The notes under the pieces: generated by a model
The model's database searches: none
Seen by the model: the letters and a program-made list of their open reading frames with translations, nothing else
Told to the model about the DNA's origin: nothing
Assembly (NCBI GenBank): GCA_963580455.1
Contig: OY756968.1
Span: forward strand, 19,747,996-19,811,995
DNA length: 64,000 nt
Reading direction: 5' to 3'
From: Euonymus europaeus
Taxonomy: Eukaryota > Streptophyta > Magnoliopsida > Celastrales > Celastraceae
Program-made: the position numbers and the translations under genes
In this document: positions 33,944 to 46,941 of the stretch, piece by piece
Layout of the letters: each line of letters begins with the position of its first letter
How positions within the stretch are numbered: the stretch's first letter is position 1

Positions 33944-36900
33944 TGGGATTGTTGGAAACGTGCTTGCTACTCACATTTTGTCATTTACGGAAGAGGAGAT
34001 CCCAGATAAGGGGATGGGGCACAATAAGGTCAGCTTTGTGTAGAGGATTCGAGGTAGCAAGTATCTTGATCGATAATGGGTCCTCGTTGAACATTTTGCC
34101 AAAGGAAACTTTGGATCGTCTTCCCATTGATAGGTCCTATATGAAACGAGTGCCCGTTGTGGCTAAGGCATTTGATGGAACCAAAAAGAAGATAATGGGG
34201 GAGATTGAGGTTCCGTTAGAGATTGCAAATGTAACCTTCAATATTCCTTTCATGGTAATGGATATCTCACCCGCTTATAATTGCTTATTGGGAAGACCAT
34301 GGATCCATACCGCTGGCGCGGTCCCATCATCTTTGCACCAAACCCTCAAGTTTGCTTATGAAGGAAGGGTATATATTGTGAAAGGGAAAACTAAATGGAT
34401 GGTGGCTAGCCTTTCCAATTCACTCCACATTGATGCTCCTTTACAAGGGATTGAAAGTTCATTTCAGTCCTTTGAGATTGCTACTACTAGTTTTGTGAAA
34501 GAAGACCAGTTTTTAGTGCAACCTCAATTATCCACGGTAGCTAAATTCATTGCTAAAGTGATGTTAAAAATGGGATTTCAACGAGGAGGAGGTCTTGGTA
34601 GGAAGGAGCATGGGATAAGAAAGCCAGTAGTGATACTGAAACATGCTGAGCGTTGGGGGCTTGGGTATAAGTCTAATAGAGCTGATAAGATACAAGCACA
34701 TGTTGAAAAACAAGCAAAACGAATTGCTCATTTTGAGGGACGAGAGCTAAAAGTTCAGAGGAAGACAATCCCTTGGCTCTATGAAAGCTTTATATTTGGA
34801 GATTTTTTAGAGAAAGTGAACCCTCCCAACACTGGGGCAATTTTTGGAAAATTGCCTTTGATTTTGTCTGTTGATCAACTGAAAGTGAACCAAAATGAAG
34901 TTACTTTTGGGAAGCTGCGTGAGCAATTCAAGGAATTCCACGTTGCTGTTGTGAAAGCAGGTCAAAACTCGACTATAAATCCCCATTACGTCATTTCTCG
35001 TTCACCAGGTTTCGGGCTCAATAATTGGACTAGTGTGGAATTGCCAGTATCTATCAGCAGCCTTCAAGAGTAATCTCGATATGCACTACCATCAATGACC
35101 TAGGTCATGGTTACTGATTGGGCTTTTGTAATGAGCATGTCTTTACTTTTTCTTTGATGAATTTTTAGTACGGCTGTTGCATGTTGCATCAGTTCTTTGT
35201 TCCTATATTTTCTTTCTATGTTCACCATAAATAAAAGTACTTGTTCAGAATTCTCATAGTCGGTCTCTTTCATTCTTCTAACATTTTTATGTCAAATCTC
35301 ATACATTCCATCATTTCATTTAACAGGGTTGAAATTGATGATAATGAAGAAGATGAAACTAATGAACCAGATTTTGGTACACCTATTAACAATGTAGAAT
35401 CTGATTCTGATACTGAGGATGAATTTGAAATATCACCTGAAATCTTGAGACAAGTAAGTCAGGAGGAAAAGATAATTCAACCGCATGGAGAAACAACTGA
35501 GGTTGTTAATTTGGGGACTAATGATCAGAGAAAGGAGGTTAGAATAGGTGCGGCCTTTGAAAGGGAAGACAAAGAAAGATTGATAAAGTTATTACATGAA
35601 TACCAAGATATTTTTGCATGGTCTTATCAGGATATGCCAGGGCTCGATATAGGCATAGTGGTCCATAGATTACCATTGAAGCCAGATTGTCCTCCGATAA
35701 AGGAAAAGTTAAGGAGGTTGAAGCCTGACATGCTTCTTAAAATTAGGGATGAGATGAAGAAGCAATTTGACGCCGGATTCCTTGCTGTAGTAAAATATCC
35801 TGAATGGGTAGCAAATATTGTATCAGTCCCTAAAAAGGATGGAAAAGTTCGAATGTGTGTGGATTATAGGGATCTTAATCGAGCAAGTCCAAAAGATGAC
35901 TTTCCTTTACCTCAGATTGACATACCGGTGGACAATACGGCTAAACATTTTGCATTCTCCTTCATGGATGAATTTTCAGGTTACAATCAAATCAAAATGG
36001 CCCCAGAGGATGGAGAGAAAACCACTTTTATCACTTTGTGGGGCACCTTTTGTTACAAAGTCATGTCGTTTGGTCTAAAAAATGCAGGAGCCACTTATCA
36101 ACGTGCCATTGTCACTCTATTCCATGACATGATACATAAGGAGATTGAAGTATACGTAGATGATATGATTGCCAAGTCCAAGGATGATGAAGATCACATG
36201 CTTAACTTAGAAAAGTTGTTCAAGAGGTTAAGAAAACACCAGTTGAAATTGAATCCTTCAAAGTGCACATTTGGGGCAACTCAGGGAAATTATTGGGTTT
36301 CATTGTTAGTAGAAAAGGCATTGAAGTGGATCCTGACAAGGTGAAGGCAATTTTAGAAATGCCGCCTCCTCGCACTGAGAAGGAGGTTAGAGGTTTTCTG
36401 GGGAGACTCAACTATATCGCCAGATTCATCTCACAGTTGACAACTACATGTGAGCCAATCTTTAAATTGCTCCGTAAAAGTAACCCATCTGAATGGAATG
36501 AAGAATGTCAAGTTGCCTTTGAGAAGATCAAACAATATTTACAAAATCCGCCGGTCTTGATGCCTCCAGTCGCGGGGAGACCATTAATTCTTTACTTAAC
36601 TGTGTCAGATAATTCGATGGGATGTATGCTCGGGCAACATGATTCATTTGGGAAGATAGAGCATGTAATTTATTATCTGAGTAAGAAGTTTACTAGTTGT
36701 GAGGCTAACTACTCTATGTTGGAGAAGACTTGTTGTTCATTGGCGTGGGAAGCACATAGACTCAGACAATATATGTTATATCACACTACTTGGCTAATCT
36801 CCAGAATGGACCCGATCAAATATATATTTGAGAAGCCATCTCTTTCAGGTAGGATTGCAAAATGGCAGATGTTATTGTCAGAGTATGATATTTTGTATGT

Positions 36901-38770
36901 TACCCAAAAGGCTGTCAAGGGAAGTACGATAGCAGATTACTTGGCAGAACAAGCAATTGATGATTTTCAGCCAATGAATATGAGATTTCCGGATGGAGAA
37001 GTTTTGACTTTGGAAATAGGGAATCCAAAGAATTTATATCAATGGGTCATGTTATTCGATGGTGCTTCTAATATTACTGGTAGCGGAGTCGGGGCCGTAC
37101 TTATTTCTCCAGAAGGCAAGGTTACCCCATTTACTACTAAGTTATATTTCGAATGTACTAACAATGTATCTGAATATGAGGCATGTACCATGGGAATTCA
37201 AGCTGCTATTGATTTTGGTATTAAAAAGCTTCGAGTTTATGGGGACTCTCTACTAGTGATCAGACAGTTATGTGACGAATGGGAGACTCGGGAGGTCAAA
37301 TTGGTGCCATATTATCAGCATATCAAGGAGTTGATCAAGCTTTTTGACTGTATAGAATTTTATCATATTCCAAGGGAAGAAAATCAAATGGCGGATGCTT
37401 TGGCTACCCTGGCAGCCATGTTTGATTTAGATCCTCAAGGAGAGGTTGAAGTTATCAAGATTGAGAAGCGTGACATTCAGGCACATTGTTTGAATATAGT
37501 AGAAGAGCCTGATGGAAAATCATGGTATTATGATGTGAAGAAATACTTGGAGAAGCGGGAATACCCCACAGAAGCATCAGAAAATGACAAGCGCACCATA
37601 CGAAGGCCAGTGAGTTCCTTTTTCTTTGATGGGAGTGTGTTATATAAAAGAAGTCCAGGACTGATATTTCTTCAATGTGTGGATGTGGATGAAGCTAAGC
37701 AGATTATGGAAGAGATTCATGAGGGAATATGTGGCACTCACTCAAGTGGGCATTCGATGGCAAGGAAAATACTACGAGCAGGCTATTATTGGCTCACTAT
37801 GGAGAAGGATTGTATTAGTTACGCAGTCAAATGCCATAAATGCCAGGTTTATGCGGATAAGACTCATGTTCCAATAAACCATTTACGTGTATTAGCTGCT
37901 CCATGGCCATTTTCAATGTGGGGTTTGGATGTTATTGGTCCTATCGAGCCTAAAGCTTCCAATGGACATCGTTTTATTCTGGTGGTGATCGATTACTTTA
38001 CGAAGTAGGTGGAAGCAAATTCCTATGCCAATGTGACAAGTAATGTCATTGTGCGATTTTTGAGAAAGGATATTGTATGCCGCTATGGGGTTCCAGAAAG
38101 GATCATTACTGATAATGGCACAAATTTCAATAGTAAGATAGTGAAGGATTTCTGTGAGCAGTTCAAAATTAAACATCATAATTCATCTCCTTATCGTCCT
38201 AAGATGAATGGAGCTGTTGAGGCAGCTAATAAAAATATTAAAAAGATCATTCAAAAGATGACAGAGAATTATAAAGATTGGCATGAAAAGCTTTCCTTTG
38301 CTTTATATGGGTATCAAACTTCAGTACGCACTTCCACCGGCGAAAGTCCTTTTGCCCTAGTATATGGGACAGAGGCGGTTCTTCCTGTTGAAGTGGAAAT
38401 TCCTTCATTAATGGTAGTAGTCGAGGCCAATTTGGAGGAGATTGAGTGGGTCCGTACTCGGTATGAGCATTTGAATTTCATCGAGGAAAGAAGATTGGGA
38501 GCCCTTTGCAGAGGACAACTTTATCAAAGGCGGATGAAAAGAGCAAATCAAAAGAAAATGCATCCTCGATGTTTTAGAGAAGGAGATTTAGTATTGAAGA
38601 TGGTTCAACCACCTCAAAAAGATTATCGGGGAAAATGGACTCCCACATATGAGGGACCATATGTTGTAAAGAAAGCATTTTCTGGGAGAGCAGTAATTTT
38701 GACAAAGATGGACGGTGATGATGTGACTCACCCGATGAATGGTGATGTTCTCAAGAGGTATTACGTGTAA
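33925..38770 (+). pseudogene. O1 protease-RT-RNase H-integrase region with an intron
   Basis: Order: GNVLATH linker in a shifted frame (33950-34030); aspartic protease with IDNGSS near 34070; G-patch-like segment rich in Gly (34560-34680); intron 35070-35326; RT with FGLKNAGATYQ near 36070 and YVDD near 36153; RNase H; second archaeal-type RNase H (37035-37420); integrase HHCC near 37700-37850, D in GLDVIGP near 37924, D in TDNGT near 38107, E near 38214; GPY/F end near 38655. Breaks: two frameshifts at 33925-34060, one near 36270-36290, and TAG 38006-38008 in place of Trp. The dual RNase H supports the Tat lineage. The frame ends at TAA 38768-38770. Confidence 0.88.
35070..35326 (+). other. 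O1 pol intron (257 bp)
   Basis: Donor GTAATC at 35070 and acceptor TTTAACAG ending at 35326. Splicing removes the in-frame TAA right after the protease/G-patch part and joins the two frames in phase (last codon GA|G). An intron between protease and RT is established for Ogre elements. Its exact ends here are inferred from frame and GT-AG. Confidence 0.75.
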
Positions 38771-40007
38771 AAAATCCCGTTAGAGTGAAAACCCGAAAGG
38801 TTGCTCTAAGCAAAAATTAGGGATAAATAAATTTCATCAAAGTGAAAATCATTAGATTCAGTCACCAATTCAGTTTTCATATGGTTGGAAGAAGATTTGG
38901 GTTTGTTGAATTACTGAAGGATGTTTGAGCAAGTCACTAATTTGTCTCTTATGGGCATGAATGGGCGTGTAGAGTCGACCTTACGAGGCCCACATTTAAT
39001 GACAGAAAATTGGATATGCACCAAAACTGGGGCAGTTTTGGGTGCGATATCTTTGGAAAAGTTCCAAATCATTAATAGAAGGGAAAGTTTGTTGGCCGAT
39101 TCGGAGATAATCTCATCTGTTTCAGATTTGATCATTGTTAATTAGGTGCTTACCAAAACTGGGGAAATTTTGGTATGGTCTTCGAATTATCACCGATTTT
39201 GGTTTGTTTTTCTTTTCTTTGACCTCTATACACTTCTGTATACATTTTTATCCCCAGTAATTATCATTTGTCACCCCTATTTTCAATAAAGCTTTATGAG
39301 GTTATTCATTTCTCTAACTTTACTACTTGTTTTCTTTCTTTCTTTCTTTCCATTCCAGTATAACAGTTCAATTATTATTCATATCTCAAATTTTTTTATC
39401 ATTTGCTTTAATTTGTTAGCATGCATAGCCGTATTATGAATTTATCACTGACGAAGTTTTGACCGGAAATATGATGAGTGCTTTAAGAAATTACTATTGA
39501 TAGGAAATTGGTAGATGTTAGCATCCTATATGAAACAAGACCTGAAGAATAAACCTGTGGTCGGGACAAGTATTTATCAAGAGAGGGATTACATGAGCAA
39601 TTGTTATTATAAGATTTATGTCGTTGCTGGCTTGATGTAATTATTCATTGGTTTGGCGGTCAAGGTTCCCTTTCCATTGGTTGACATTTTCAATCAGATC
39701 AGTGATGGTATCGTCAATGTTAGGATCATGTCTCTATTTGTCTTTATCCAAGCAGCTTCTTTTTTTTCAAACTTCCTACTGGCTATTGTCATTTCTTTTC
39801 TCGACATAGGGCTCACAAGTCATTATTGCTAGGGAATTCACATCACCATCAATTGGACTTTGTTAGCGAAATTAGTGCCAAGTCTTTCTCGTTACTGATA
39901 ATGAAATGCTTCGTTATAAGCCCCCATAGTTGGGAAAGTCTTTTTCATTTTGTGGTTTGATCCAAATTTCCTTCGTCTTTTCATTTGAGTCTGTCTTTGA
40001 AAGTATT
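38771..40007 (+). other. O1 spacer between pol and third ORF
   Basis: About 1.2 kb without a supported coding frame. Short ORFs on both strands at 38911-39145 overlap each other and show no domain. Confidence 0.6.
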
Positions 40008-41171
40008 ATGGTTTCTAAAAAATGACGCAGACTATCTCCTCCATTGTACGATGAAAATCGTTTTGTGAGTCGAGAGGCATTTGAAAGGTACGAGCAATCA
40101 TTAAGAGGGCGAAAGATTATCCCGGAGAGGGGATTCCATGTTTCTCTAGTGACAGAGCCCGCAATTGCAACAATTATTGCTGATAGAAATTGGGAGGATT
40201 TTGTTGCATCACCACAGGTTGTAGTTGTTTCAGTGGTAAGAGAGTTTTATGCTAATATGGTAGAAGGATATAGAGAAATGGTATATGTTCAAGGTATAAT
40301 GGTCCCGTTTGATAGTAAGACTATCAATGCTGTCTATAATCTTCCGGATATTACCTATGATGATTTTTTTGCTTTGTTGGTGTCTGACATTGATATGGAT
40401 GAAGTGATTCAAGCATCATGTAAACCAGGCGCTGCTTGGAAGAAATTTAAAAGAATGGAAGTTTCATTCTCTGCCTCTGTTCTAACTAAGAATAGCAAGG
40501 CCTGGATGCGTTTTATTTGGGCGAAACTCATGCCGAGTACACATTCAACTGATATTCCCAGAAATAGAGCAATTTTGCTTTATGCTATTTTGTTGGGAAA
40601 GACAATTGATGTTGGCAAAGTGTTACATAATTCTATTCTCAATAGTTCTCGTCCTACATCCACCATAGGCCTTTGTCTTCCTTCCTTGATTTGTACATTG
40701 TGCGCGAGAGCTGGAGTTCGTTAGGCAGCTTATGAGGAATTACAATATCCACGGCGTATGATTGACCGTAAGGTGATTAATAGATTCAAGGATGATGAGA
40801 TTATTGACACTCATACTGAGGCTGGATCTTCTACTATTCGTTCACCCATTTCATCAAGAACCACCACTATGATTGAAAGGATGACGCAGATCAAGGCATG
40901 TCTAGATCAGTTGTCCAACAAGTTGGATCAGATGATGATGTTGATTGTAGGCTACAATGGTGCTATATCTCATACACCAAGTCAGTCAACTGGTAACTTT
41001 GGAGTGCATACCAGGCAGGTTTCTGCTCCGATGGACATTGCAATATTTTTATTTTATTTATGGCAAAATTGTTTGTTTGGGATGTTTAGTGGTAATAGTC
41101 ATGGGATGGTCTCACTGTGCTACCATTGGTTCTTTAATTGGAAACTTGTGGGTTTAGACAGCTTTTGGTAA
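40008..41171 (+). pseudogene. O1 third ORF, putative plant transposon protein-like (sense)
   Basis: From ATG 40008 (MVSKK), one frame runs to 41171 with two stops, TGA 40023-40025 and TAG 40722-40724. The product, about 385 residues, has a domain around RFVSREAFERYEQSL and VVREFYANM (about 40060-40700) that resembles the 'putative plant transposon protein' family (PF20167-like), then a helical C-terminus with heptads near 40880-40950. Role unknown. It lies after pol in sense orientation, unlike the antisense gene of T1. The last 60 residues look non-conserved, so the true end may be earlier. The family name is from memory. Confidence 0.65.
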
Positions 41172-41556
41172 GGTGTGTTTGTTTCCAGTCTGGTGACATA
41201 GACAATATTTAGTTATGAATAATATTTAAGAGTTTGTATTAGTTTGAAGGAAATTTTAATTTGTGTATTACAGTTTAGTACGAAGAATGTTTGCTTTTCA
41301 AAATTGTCAAGTAACGCATGGTTACAAATTTTATTTACTATTTCAGTGAAGTGAAAACTCTTCACCATTTCAGCCAAGCCAGAAATGGCCCTAGTAATTC
41401 CGAGCATTTTCTTATTTCCAATTCCAGCCAAGTTGGGTATGTTTGTAGTGATCCCGAGTATTTTTAAAATTAAATATCTCATGTTTCAATTTTTATTTTC
41501 TCGAACAAAATTCAGTTGACTACACCTTTGTTTATCTTTTATTTCATAAAAAATAC

Positions 41557-41571
41557 ACAAAGGGGGGCAGC
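41557..41571 (+). other. O1 polypurine tract
   Basis: CAAAGGGGGGCAGC just before the 3' LTR. Primer site for plus-strand synthesis. Confidence 0.85.
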
Positions 41572-43241
41572 TGTAGTAACCGGTTTTCGTCCGGGTTTAT
41601 TTCAAAGAAAATATTAAAAATAAGAATAGAAGAAAGAGAGTATAATAAAATAGTGAGTCTTTGAAAGGAGGAAAAATTATTTTGGTAGAAGTACCAATAA
41701 TAATTTTGGTGATAATATTGTATACTAGAAATATTTGAATCTTGGATTATCTATATAAATAAAAATTAAGGTCCAAATCAGGAATTTCAAGGTATGTTGT
41801 GATCCGATTGAGTGAAAAGGTGATATTTCTATATATGATATATATATATATATAATTCATATATAATATATATATATATATATAATGTGAAAGAGACTCA
41901 TGTCAAAATCACATATATAATATATATATAGACTCATGTCAAAATCACACCTATATATATATATATATGTTTGTTTATGATTACATGACAATTTCTTGAA
42001 TTATGGAATTCAAGGATCAAAGTTAACTACAGGAAATACCATCAGTTGGTGTTTGTTAACTACATGCCATAAGTTGGTATTTTTAAGACTATATGCTCAT
42101 ATCATAAGTTGATATTTTCTTTCAAAAATAATTCATGTCAGGCATATAATACAGATTTTTTATTATTGAACACTCCTGATTTTGTTGAAACGTCACGGGT
42201 CATATAAAAATAAAGGACCCGTGACTTCATATTTTTCTATAAAAGGCAGGAGGAGAGGAAGAAAGAGAGGGGGGAAAGAAAGAAAAAGAAAGAGAGAGAG
42301 AGAGAGACGTGTGATAGAAAAGAGAAGGGAAAAATAGAAAAAACAAAGAGATAGCCGAAAGAGAGAAAAGAAAGAAAAGAAAGGAAAGAAAGAGAAGGAA
42401 AAGAAAGAAAAGAAGAAGGGGAAAAAAGGAAAGGGAGAAAAAATAGGATTCACTCTACAGGTATATATATCATTCGTAGATATATATATATTAATACTCA
42501 CGGTTTTTTAATAATGTTCTATATGATTGGTTTTCTCGCCTTTATTATTTAAGTTCTTTTATGTTATTATGTTCTTATTTTACTTTTTTGTTCTTTTAAT
42601 CTTCGATGGCGTCACAAATGGTCGGCTTTGCCACCTGTGGTTATCAAGCCCAGAAGTTTTAATACTTCAATAATCTTATATGGCTGGTTCTACCGCCTTT
42701 ATTGTTCGAGTTTATTTATTGTCTTATTATTCATATTTTACTTTTTATTCTTTAATCTTTGACGGCGCCACAAACGGTTGGCTTTGCCACCTGAGGTTAT
42801 AAAGCCCAGAAGTTTTAATGCTTAATATTGTTATTGTGTTGTCCTTATTAAATCTGTTTTTGGTTTTTGGTTTTTTTTTTATTATTATTTTTGTTTTTGC
42901 TTTATTTTTACGTTTATGGTTTTTTTCCTACAAAGCAATTTTAGGATCATTAGTTTGTGTTTTCAATTTATATGTTACATTTATTGTTAAATATATATAT
43001 ATGTTATATAGGTGTGATGTTATAAATATATTATATTATTATATATTTGTATGATTGTATATATATATATTATGTGTGTGTGTATATATGTTATATATGT
43101 ATATATAGATTATATTATTATATATGTAGGATGTTACATATATATATTTTTTATATATATTTTTATAGATTATATTATTATGATGTTACATGTATATATA
43201 TTATATGTGTGGGGATGTTGTGTCGGAGGTGGTGTGTGTGA

Positions 43242-43293
<52 letters not shown>

Positions 43294-44652
43294 TTATATT
43301 TATATTTATATATATAGTACATATATCCTATATATATGTGATGTGGTGTTATGTATGTATGGGTAGGTTTGATAAATGAAAAATGAACTTTTAGTGAATC
43401 AAATCCAAAAGCTATCATAAGTTGGTAGGCTTAAAAATATTTAAGTGTTATAAATTAATATTTTTGGAAATAATTTACTACCAAAAGTTGGTATTTTTGA
43501 AAGTAAATCCAATATATACTAAAAGTTTGTCTCGAATTAATGCACGTATTACATTTGATTAAATGACTCCAATTATCTTTCTTTAATCTAAAGTCAACAA
43601 TTACATTTTTATAAATTTTGGACAATATTATATATATATATATTGACAGAATAAATTATAATCTCATTTATTTGTTTGTTGAATTTGTTATTTTGTAGTT
43701 CTAATGCATTGAAATTTTGTTTCGAACTGAATAATTTGAAATTTAGTTGTGATGATATTATTGTATCTTTTGATGTTTATATATATTTGGCTCTTCAAAT
43801 AGGGTAATTGATTCGTTCTAATGACATGAATATTTTGGACATTTTATTATTTAAGTTTTATTATAAGGATGTATATGTGAAATTAGTTTAAATATACATT
43901 ATTTTAATTTTTTTTAAAAGATCATTAGTTGGTTTTTATTTGAATAATGAGTTATACTGGTTTGGTTTAGATTTTTAGAAATGTTAATAGTTGACGTTCT
44001 TAAATTATAGTCAAATATCGTAAGTGGGTATTTGTAAATCCATTCGTTGCCATAGGGTAGCGATTTAAAAATCAAAAGATTATCATAAGTTGATATTTTT
44101 GGAGATTGTTATAAGTTAAGGGAAATTTAGGATTATAACTTTATATCATTCAAGCCTCTAATTCAATAAAAACATAAATTTGCATTATTAAAATTAAATC
44201 TAAAATTCACTTTTTCATACCATAAGTTGGTATGTTGAATTTAAATCCAGTTTTCTTTCAAATATATTTAATTTTTAAAATAAAATTTATTTTTCTATAC
44301 CATAAGTTGGTATGTCTTAAAATCAAATCTACCATAAATTGATATAATATTTAATCTTACATGAAATTTTTGTTGAAATCTTTTATAAAAAAACTATCAT
44401 AAGTTGATAGCATTTTCTAAATAGATCCATTTATTTCAAAATAATCATATCTTGCAGAGAACAAGTTTTTATTAAGATGACCAACTAATTAATTCGGTAA
44501 CTGTTTTAAACAGGAGTTGTGGGGTGCCTAATACCTTCCCCACACTCAATTGACTCCCGTACCCTCATTTCTGGTTCGCAAGTATTTTAAGTGTCCAATT
44601 GCACTCATTAATTCAATTGGTGGCGACTCTGTTTTTTATGCCGGTTGATACA
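41572..44652 (+). repeat. O1 3' LTR (about 3.08 kb)
   Basis: Aligns along its length with 14758-17788. Differences are scattered substitutions, microsatellite lengths (a longer TA run near 43243-43288) and a small insert near 42870-42890. Ends TTGATACA, followed by CATAA. Confidence 0.93.
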
Positions 44653-44657
44653 CATAA

Positions 44658-45232
44658 CTAACTAAATCCATCAAATGTTAATATTTATTTAATAAATAAA
44701 TATTTTTAACATTGACGAAATTCAATCACCCATATACAAGACTAATATGTCATCTCGGGTCTAAGGATTATTTACACAATCGTAAATAAATAGTAAATCA
44801 TTGACAATGAAATAAACCTCCATGTGATTGATTATTTAACAAGTCATGTTCGAAGCATTTATTCAACAATAAACCTTCCATATTGTTTGTTCTAATATCT
44901 CATATTAAATTGCATGAGACTCGCAACCCTATCAATATAGGAAACAAAAAGTATGCTGATCTTCCGAATTATTATTGTCCAATTAATAATTCTACAATCA
45001 GGAACTTTATTTAAGATATTCATACAAGAGATCACTCATCACTCATATTCTCAACTCTTGAGAATGAGGTCTCTAATAAATATGTACAAACATATTTAAT
45101 ACAACTATATAAATAGAAATATCAAATATATTATAAACTACCATTTATATATAAATAATTAATACAGTACAATTATTATATATGATCCAAATACAACTAT
45201 ATAAATTGGTTGTACAGGATATATATCTAACA
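44658..45232 (-). mobile_element. copia element C1, 3' LTR, proximal piece
   Basis: On the minus strand the LTR starts TGTTAGATATATATCCTG at 45232, preceded by the polypurine tract CAAGTGGGAGAT (45233-45244 on the plus strand, reversed). The LTR runs down to the O1 insertion and resumes at 14757. No coding frame. Confidence 0.75.
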
Positions 45233-45303
45233 ATCTCCCACTTGTCCTAAAGCCAATCGCTATGGTATCTCATACCCATCTTTTCTAGATGACGATCTAA
45301 TTG

Positions 45304-46941
45304 CTATAGAGTTAGAGCTTTAGTTAATGGATCAGCAATGTCTTCTGCTGATGCTATTTTTTGTATAGCTACATCACCTCTTTCAATTATCTCTCTGATA
45401 ATATGGAAACGTCTTTCGATATGTTTGGATTTCTTATGAGACTTTGGTTCCTTTGCCTGAGCAATTGCTCCATTGTTATCATAGTATAGTGGCACTGGTG
45501 ATTCAATGAATGGAACAACACCAAGTTCTTTGACGAACTTTTTCATCCAAACCGCTTTCTTTGCAGCATCCGATGCAGCGATGTATTCAACCTCTGTGGT
45601 AGAGTCTGCAGTAGTGCTTTGTTTGGAACTTTTCCAATACACTGCTCCATTATTACATATGAAAACCAACCCAGAGATAGACTCTCTATCATCAATATTT
45701 GTTTGGAAATTTGAATCAGTAGAGCCATCGATTCTCAAATCACCTCCTCCATATGTTAAGATCAATTTTTTAGTCCTTCTCAAGTACTTAAGAATATTCT
45801 TAATAGCTGCCCAATGTTCTTCACCGGGATTTGATTGAAACCTGCTTGTAACATTTATAGCGTGTGCTATGTCAGGTCTAGTACATAACATAGCATACAT
45901 CATACTTTCAACTGCAGATGCATATGGAATCTTGGTCATTCTCTCTATTTTCTCAGGTGTCTTTGGAGACATTTCCTTAGAAAGATGAATGTCATGTCTG
46001 TAAGGTAACAATCCTTTTTTAGACTCTTGCATGTTGAACCATTTCAACACCTTGTCTATATACATAGATTGAGAAAGCCCTATGATTCTTTTAGATCTAT
46101 CTCTATAGATTTTAATTCCCAGAATATAGGCTGCTTCTCCCAAATCTTTCATGGAGAATTTTTTTGACAACCAGACTTTAACTGAAGTCATCATTCCAAC
46201 ATCATCCCCAAAAAGGAGAATGTCATCAACATACAAGACTAAGAATGTGTGAGCACTCCCACTAAACTTCTTGTAAACACATGGCTCATCCACACTTTTA
46301 ATGAAACCAAATGATTTGATTGCTTCATCAAAATGGATGTTCCAACTCCTGGATGTTTGCTTAAGACCATAGATGGATCTCTTAAGTTTGCACACCTTTT
46401 GTTTTTCACCTTTGGATTCAAAAACCTTACGTTGTTCCATATAAATATCTTCCTCAATATTTCCATTAAGGAATGTAGTTTTGACATCCAATTGCCATAT
46501 CTCATAATCATAGTGTGCAGCTATGACTAATAAAATCCTGATAGACTTCAACATAGCAACTGGTGAAAAAGTTTCCTCACAGTCAATTCCTTGTCTTTGA
46601 GTATATCCTTCTGCAACCAGTCTTGCTTTGTAGGTCTCTACCTTGCCATCCAAACCAACTTTCCTCTTGTAGACTCATTTGCATCCTATAGGTACAATAC
46701 CTTCAGAAGAGTCCACAGGATCCCAAACTTGATTTGACTTCATTGAATTCATTTCGGATTTCATAGCTTCAAGCCATTTTGAAAAGTCTATATCAGATAT
46801 TGCTTCTTCATAACTAGTAGGATCATCACCATGATCTACATCTCCATGAACAAACAACTCTTGTGTATTATGTTGTAAGTTATACCATGCTGGTGGACGG
46901 ATAACTTTGCTAGATTTTCAAGGAGTTTTTGTGATAACAGT
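45304..46941 (-). pseudogene. C1 copia reverse transcriptase and RNase H
   Basis: Minus-strand frame with the copia RT landmarks: KARLVAEGYTQ near 46640, LDVKTTFLNG near 46485, SIYGLKQ near 46370, YVDD near 46215. Then RNase H with YWKSSKQST near 45630 and a tail ending IADPLTKALTL at the TAG stop 45304-45306. Two in-frame TGA codons break it, at 46675-46677 (Trp expected) and 46918-46920. The 5' part (gag, protease, integrase, 5' LTR) is not in the window: A2 begins at 46942 within the linker before RT. Lineage below copia was not resolved. Confidence 0.88.

Larger units (their letters stand above)
14758..44652 (+). mobile_element. Ogre-like Tat-lineage Ty3/gypsy retrotransposon O1, about 29.9 kb with nested inserts
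   Basis: The LTRs at 14758-17788 and 41572-44652 are near-identical, flanked by the target duplication CATAA (14753-14757 and 44653-44657). The order LTR, PBS, ORF1, gag, protease with G-patch, intron, RT/RNase H, second RNase H, integrase, extra ORF, PPT, LTR matches the Ogre group, known for very long elements, an extra ORF1 before gag and an intron between protease and RT. Without A1 and S1 it is about 19 kb. Every reading frame carries stops or frameshifts, so it is not autonomous now. Confidence 0.93.

Noticed and set aside
46928..46941. GTGATAACA as the 3' end of the C2 LTR, which starts TGTTATCAC
   Set aside because: On the minus strand these bases read in frame as part of the C1 coding sequence (TVITKTP), so the match is probably chance.
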